Shown piece after piece: positions 6,435 to 8,666 of a DNA stretch of 8,666 nt. The position numbers and the translations under genes are program-made. Below the pieces are notes generated by a model, which had not been told where the DNA came from, made no database searches, and saw only the letters and a list, made by a program, of their open reading frames with translations. Positions within the stretch are counted from its first letter, which is position 1. Every line of letters starts with the position of its first letter. This DNA comes from Bacteroidota bacterium (lineage in GTDB: Bacteria; Bacteroidota; Bacteroidia; Flavobacteriales; Schleiferiaceae). Location: NCBI GenBank assembly GCA_005786915.1, contig SYCM01000044.1, positions 1 to 8,666 of the forward strand, given 5' to 3'.

Positions 6435-7838
6435 ATGCGCACTAAGTACCAAGACCTTATCGAACAGACGTTCGAGTGGCCGCAGCAAGAATTCTCGACG
6501 CACGACTCCGAACTGTACTGGCACGACATCCCCGTAATGGAGATCATCAAGCAGTACGGTACGCCCTTGAAGGTCACCTATGTGCCCAAAATCTCGGAGC
6601 ACATTCAGCGGGCCAAGCGCATGTTCAACGTGGCGATGGCCAAAGTGGATTACCAGTCTGACTACCATTTTTGCTACTGCACTAAGTCGTCGCACTTTCA
6701 GTTTGTGCTCGAAGAAGCCCTTAAAAACGACATTCACCTCGAGACGTCGTCGGCCTTCGACATCAACCTGATTGAAACACTGGAAGAAGAAGGACGCATC
6801 ACCAAAGACCAGTTCGTCGTCTGCAACGGCTACAAGCGCGCCCAGTACACCGAGAACATTGCCCGCCTCATCAATACCGGTTGGACGAACGTGATACCCG
6901 TGCTCGACAACCGCGAAGAGCTCGAGTTGCTCATGGAGCAGGTGAATTCGGACAACGCACATCCCGTCAAAGTGGGCATACGTATCGCTGCCGAAGAAGA
7001 GCCAAAGTTTGAATTCTACACGTCGCGCTTGGGCATCGGTTACAAAGAAGTGGTTCCGATGTACAAAAACTACATTCAGAACATTCCTAATGTTGAGTTG
7101 AAAATGCTCCATTTCTTCATCAACACGGGCATAAACGACACCGCGTACTACTGGAACGAGCTGAACAAAGCCGTGCGGGTCTACATTCAGTTGAAAAAAA
7201 TCTGCCCTTCGCTCGATTCCCTTAACATCGGCGGCGGATTTCCCATCAAGAACAGCCTCTCGTTCAACTACGACTACGAGTACATGGCTGAGGAAATCAT
7301 CGCCCAAATCAAGCAGACGTGCAACGCCGAAGGCATCGAAGAGCCCCACATCTTCACCGAGTTTGGAAGCTACACGGTGGGCGAGTCGGGCGCGACCTTT
7401 TACAGCATCATGGGCGAGAAGAAGCAAAACGACCGCGAAAAGTGGTACATGATCGACTCGAGCTTCATGACGACGCTTCCCGACGCCTGGGCCATCAACA
7501 AGCGCTTCATCATGCTGGCGATCAACAACTGGGACCTCGACTACGAGCGCGTGCTCTTGGGCGGACTCACTTGCGACAGCGACGACTACTACAATTCGGA
7601 ACAGCACTCCAATGCCATCTTCTTGCCCAAACTCAAGGGCGAAACTCCCCAGTACATCGGGTTCTTCAACACGGGAGCCTACCAGGAGTCGATTGCGGGC
7701 TACGGCGGAATCCAGCACTGTCTGATTCCCTCGCCTAAACATGTGGTTATCAGCCGCGACGCCAACGGAGACTGGAATACTCGTCTGTTCGCCAAAGAGC
7801 AGAGCTACAAGTCCATGCTCAAAATTCTCGGCTACTAA
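6435..7838 (+). CDS. speA: Compact arginine decarboxylase-like fold-III PLP enzyme
   Basis: The 467-residue product belongs to the alanine racemase-fold (type III) PLP decarboxylases and closely resembles, from memory, the proteins called arginine decarboxylase in flavobacteria. The expected reaction is arginine to agmatine plus CO2, the entry step to putrescine and spermidine. Visible landmarks are the PLP lysine Lys84 in CTKSS, the glycine-rich GGGFP (266-270), Glu309 (partner of the PLP ring nitrogen), catalytic Cys380-Asp381 in GGLTCDSDD and GAYQ with Tyr416. It is much shorter than classical SpeA (about 630-660 residues), and two usual PLP contacts look replaced: the phosphate-binding Arg of EPGR is Ser312, and the His of the HFHxGS motif is Phe228. 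The substrate is thus not proven; another basic amino acid or a carboxylated polyamine is possible. The start at 6435 matches the family N-terminus. A deoxyhypusine synthase-like gene follows after 62 bases. Confidence 0.85.
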   Translation: MRTKYQDLIEQTFEWPQQEFSTHDSELYWHDIPVMEIIKQYGTPLKVTYVPKISEHIQRAKRMFNVAMAKVDYQSDYHFCYCTKSSHFQFVLEEALKNDIHLETSSAFDINLIETLEEEGRITKDQFVVCNGYKRAQYTENIARLINTGWTNVIPVLDNREELELLMEQVNSDNAHPVKVGIRIAAEEEPKFEFYTSRLGIGYKEVVPMYKNYIQNIPNVELKMLHFFINTGINDTAYYWNELNKAVRVYIQLKKICPSLDSLNIGGGFPIKNSLSFNYDYEYMAEEIIAQIKQTCNAEGIEEPHIFTEFGSYTVGESGATFYSIMGEKKQNDREKWYMIDSSFMTTLPDAWAINKRFIMLAINNWDLDYERVLLGGLTCDSDDYYNSEQHSNAIFLPKLKGETPQYIGFFNTGAYQESIAGYGGIQHCLIPSPKHVVISRDANGDWNTRLFAKEQSYKSMLKILGY

Positions 7839-7857
7839 GCCTTTGGTAAGCCTTTGG
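7836..7857 (+). repeat. Perfect 11-bp tandem duplication starting at the decarboxylase stop codon
   Basis: TAAGCCTTTGG occurs at 7836-7846 and again at 7847-7857. The first three bases are the stop codon of the decarboxylase gene, so the second copy supplies a second in-line TAA, although not in the same reading frame (the shift is 11 bases). Each copy carries a TTTG, and the first is correctly placed to serve as the -33 element of the downstream promoter. Confidence 0.75.
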
Positions 7858-7872
7858 GGCTCCGTACGTTTG
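7842..7872 (+). promoter_or_regulatory. Candidate promoter for the deoxyhypusine synthase-like gene
   Basis: TTTG at 7842-7845, a 19-base spacer, then TACGTTTG at 7865-7872 match the Bacteroidota primary-sigma consensus (-33 TTTG, -7 TAnnTTTG, spacing about 17-23) exactly. Transcription would begin about 20-25 bases before the ATG at 7901. The gene may therefore be transcribed on its own as well as by read-through from the decarboxylase gene. Confidence 0.5.
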
Positions 7873-7900
7873 TTCAGCAATCCTTTTATTCCCTTCTGCC

Positions 7901-8666
7901 ATGCCTCGCGGACCTATTTCTCAATTCATCGAAAACCACTACAAGCATTTTAATGCGGCCGCCTTGGTCGACGCTGCCAAAGGCTACGAAGCGCACCTCA
8001 CCGCGGGAGGAAAAATGATGATCACCCTGGCCGGAGCCATGTCGACGGCCGAACTGGGCCGCTCCTTGGCCGAAATGATTCGCCAGGGCAAAGTCGACAT
8101 CATCAGCTGCACCGGCGCCAACCTCGAAGAAGACCTCATGAACCTCGTGGCCCACAGTCACTACGAGCGCGTGCCCCACTACCGCGACCTCACGCCGGCC
8201 GAAGAGCGCGACCTGCTCGACCGCGGACTCAACCGAGTGACCGACACCTGCATCCCCGAGGAAGAAGCCTTCCGCAAGCTGCAGCACCACATCCACAAAG
8301 TGTGGTCCGCGGCCGAAGCCAAGGGCGAGCGCTATTTTCCGCACGAGTACATGTACCAAATGATTCGCCTCCCGGAGTTTGCCGCCGAGTACGACACGGC
8401 CGTCGACCCCGCGAACTCGTGGATGCTGGCCGCCGCCGAGCGCAACCTGCCCATTATCGTTCCGGGATGGGAAGACAGCACCATGGGCAACATTTTCGCG
8501 AGCTACGTCATTAAAAACGAACTCAAGGCGAGCACCATGAAGTCAGGCATCGAGTACATGGCGTGGTTGGCGGACTGGTACGTGGCCAACTGCCGCAACC
8601 CCAAAAACCCGACCGCCCCGTCGGTGGGCTTCTTCCAGATCGGGGGCGGCATCGCGGGCGACTTCC
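7901..8666 (+). CDS. Deoxyhypusine synthase-family protein, C-terminus missing (runs off right edge)
   Basis: This is a partial gene of 255 readable codons. The protein belongs to the deoxyhypusine synthase family, NAD-dependent enzymes that move an aminobutyl group from spermidine to an acceptor (a lysine of eIF5A in eukaryotes and archaea). Family landmarks are KMMITLAGAMSTAELG (38-53), KVDIISCTGANLEEDL (64-79), GLNRVTDTCIPEE (109-121), NLPIIVPGWEDSTMGN (182-197) and FFQIGGGIAGDF (244-255). Bacteria lack eIF5A, so the acceptor must differ; a polyamine such as putrescine or agmatine (giving homospermidine-like products) is a guess. By eye, the eukaryotic SNLISSG and GGGVVKHH segments are replaced here by AGAMSTA and GGGIAGDF, removing the active-site His. 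The region expected to hold the catalytic lysine lies beyond base 8666. The start at 7901 gives the normal short N-terminus. It follows the decarboxylase gene by 62 bases and has its own candidate promoter. Confidence 0.88.
   Translation, partial: MPRGPISQFIENHYKHFNAAALVDAAKGYEAHLTAGGKMMITLAGAMSTAELGRSLAEMIRQGKVDIISCTGANLEEDLMNLVAHSHYERVPHYRDLTPAEERDLLDRGLNRVTDTCIPEEEAFRKLQHHIHKVWSAAEAKGERYFPHEYMYQMIRLPEFAAEYDTAVDPANSWMLAAAERNLPIIVPGWEDSTMGNIFASYVIKNELKASTMKSGIEYMAWLADWYVANCRNPKNPTAPSVGFFQIGGGIAGDF

Noticed and set aside
6366..7880. Open reading frame of 504 codons on the minus strand, antisense to the decarboxylase gene
   Set aside because: It mirrors the codon bias of a GC-rich gene; the plus-strand protein has clear family motifs across its whole length and the antisense product has none.
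1..8666. Search by eye for insertion sequences, CRISPR arrays, tRNA or rRNA genes, and prophage or defence genes
   Set aside because: Coding is almost continuous with core metabolic and housekeeping genes, and no such signatures were seen.

Overview
The window looks like chromosomal DNA from a GC-rich member of the Bacteroidota, probably of Flavobacteriia type. Three things point there. The arginine decarboxylase-like protein belongs to the compact family I know from flavobacteria. The start codons lack Shine-Dalgarno sequences. At least one intergenic region carries a TTTG / TAnnTTTG promoter of the Bacteroidota primary-sigma kind. I see no mobile elements, CRISPR arrays, rRNA or tRNA. Coding density is very high and no gene-free stretch exceeds about 155 bases.

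Left part (1-6280, all minus strand): five co-directional genes. In transcription order they are a SulP-family anion (probably bicarbonate) transporter, a beta-class carbonic anhydrase, the translational GTPase TypA/BipA, a CPA2-type cation/proton antiporter, and a secreted M28 zinc peptidase cut off by the left window edge. Gaps between them are 21, 60, 21 and 11 bases, so some or all may be co-transcribed. A hairpin sits in the widest gap, upstream of typA.

Middle (6281-6434): a 154-base divergent control region between the SulP gene and the rightward genes. It contains a 10-bp direct repeat with copies 33 bp apart, and a 7-bp inverted repeat touching a candidate -7 element.

Right part (6435-8666, plus strand): a compact arginine decarboxylase-like fold-III PLP enzyme, then a deoxyhypusine synthase-family protein cut off by the right edge. 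They form a polyamine-type gene pair. The deoxyhypusine synthase homologue is the most intriguing gene, because bacteria have no eIF5A and some positions conserved in the eukaryotic enzyme look replaced. The 62-base gap between the two genes holds an 11-bp tandem duplication that starts exactly at the stop codon and a good candidate promoter.

Functionally, the SulP/carbonic anhydrase pair should handle CO2/HCO3-. The antiporter could balance Na+ and H+. The decarboxylase would consume a proton and release CO2. A shared link to pH and inorganic carbon is possible but is inference only. Most of the window is ordinary housekeeping, and I found no convincing wholly new system.
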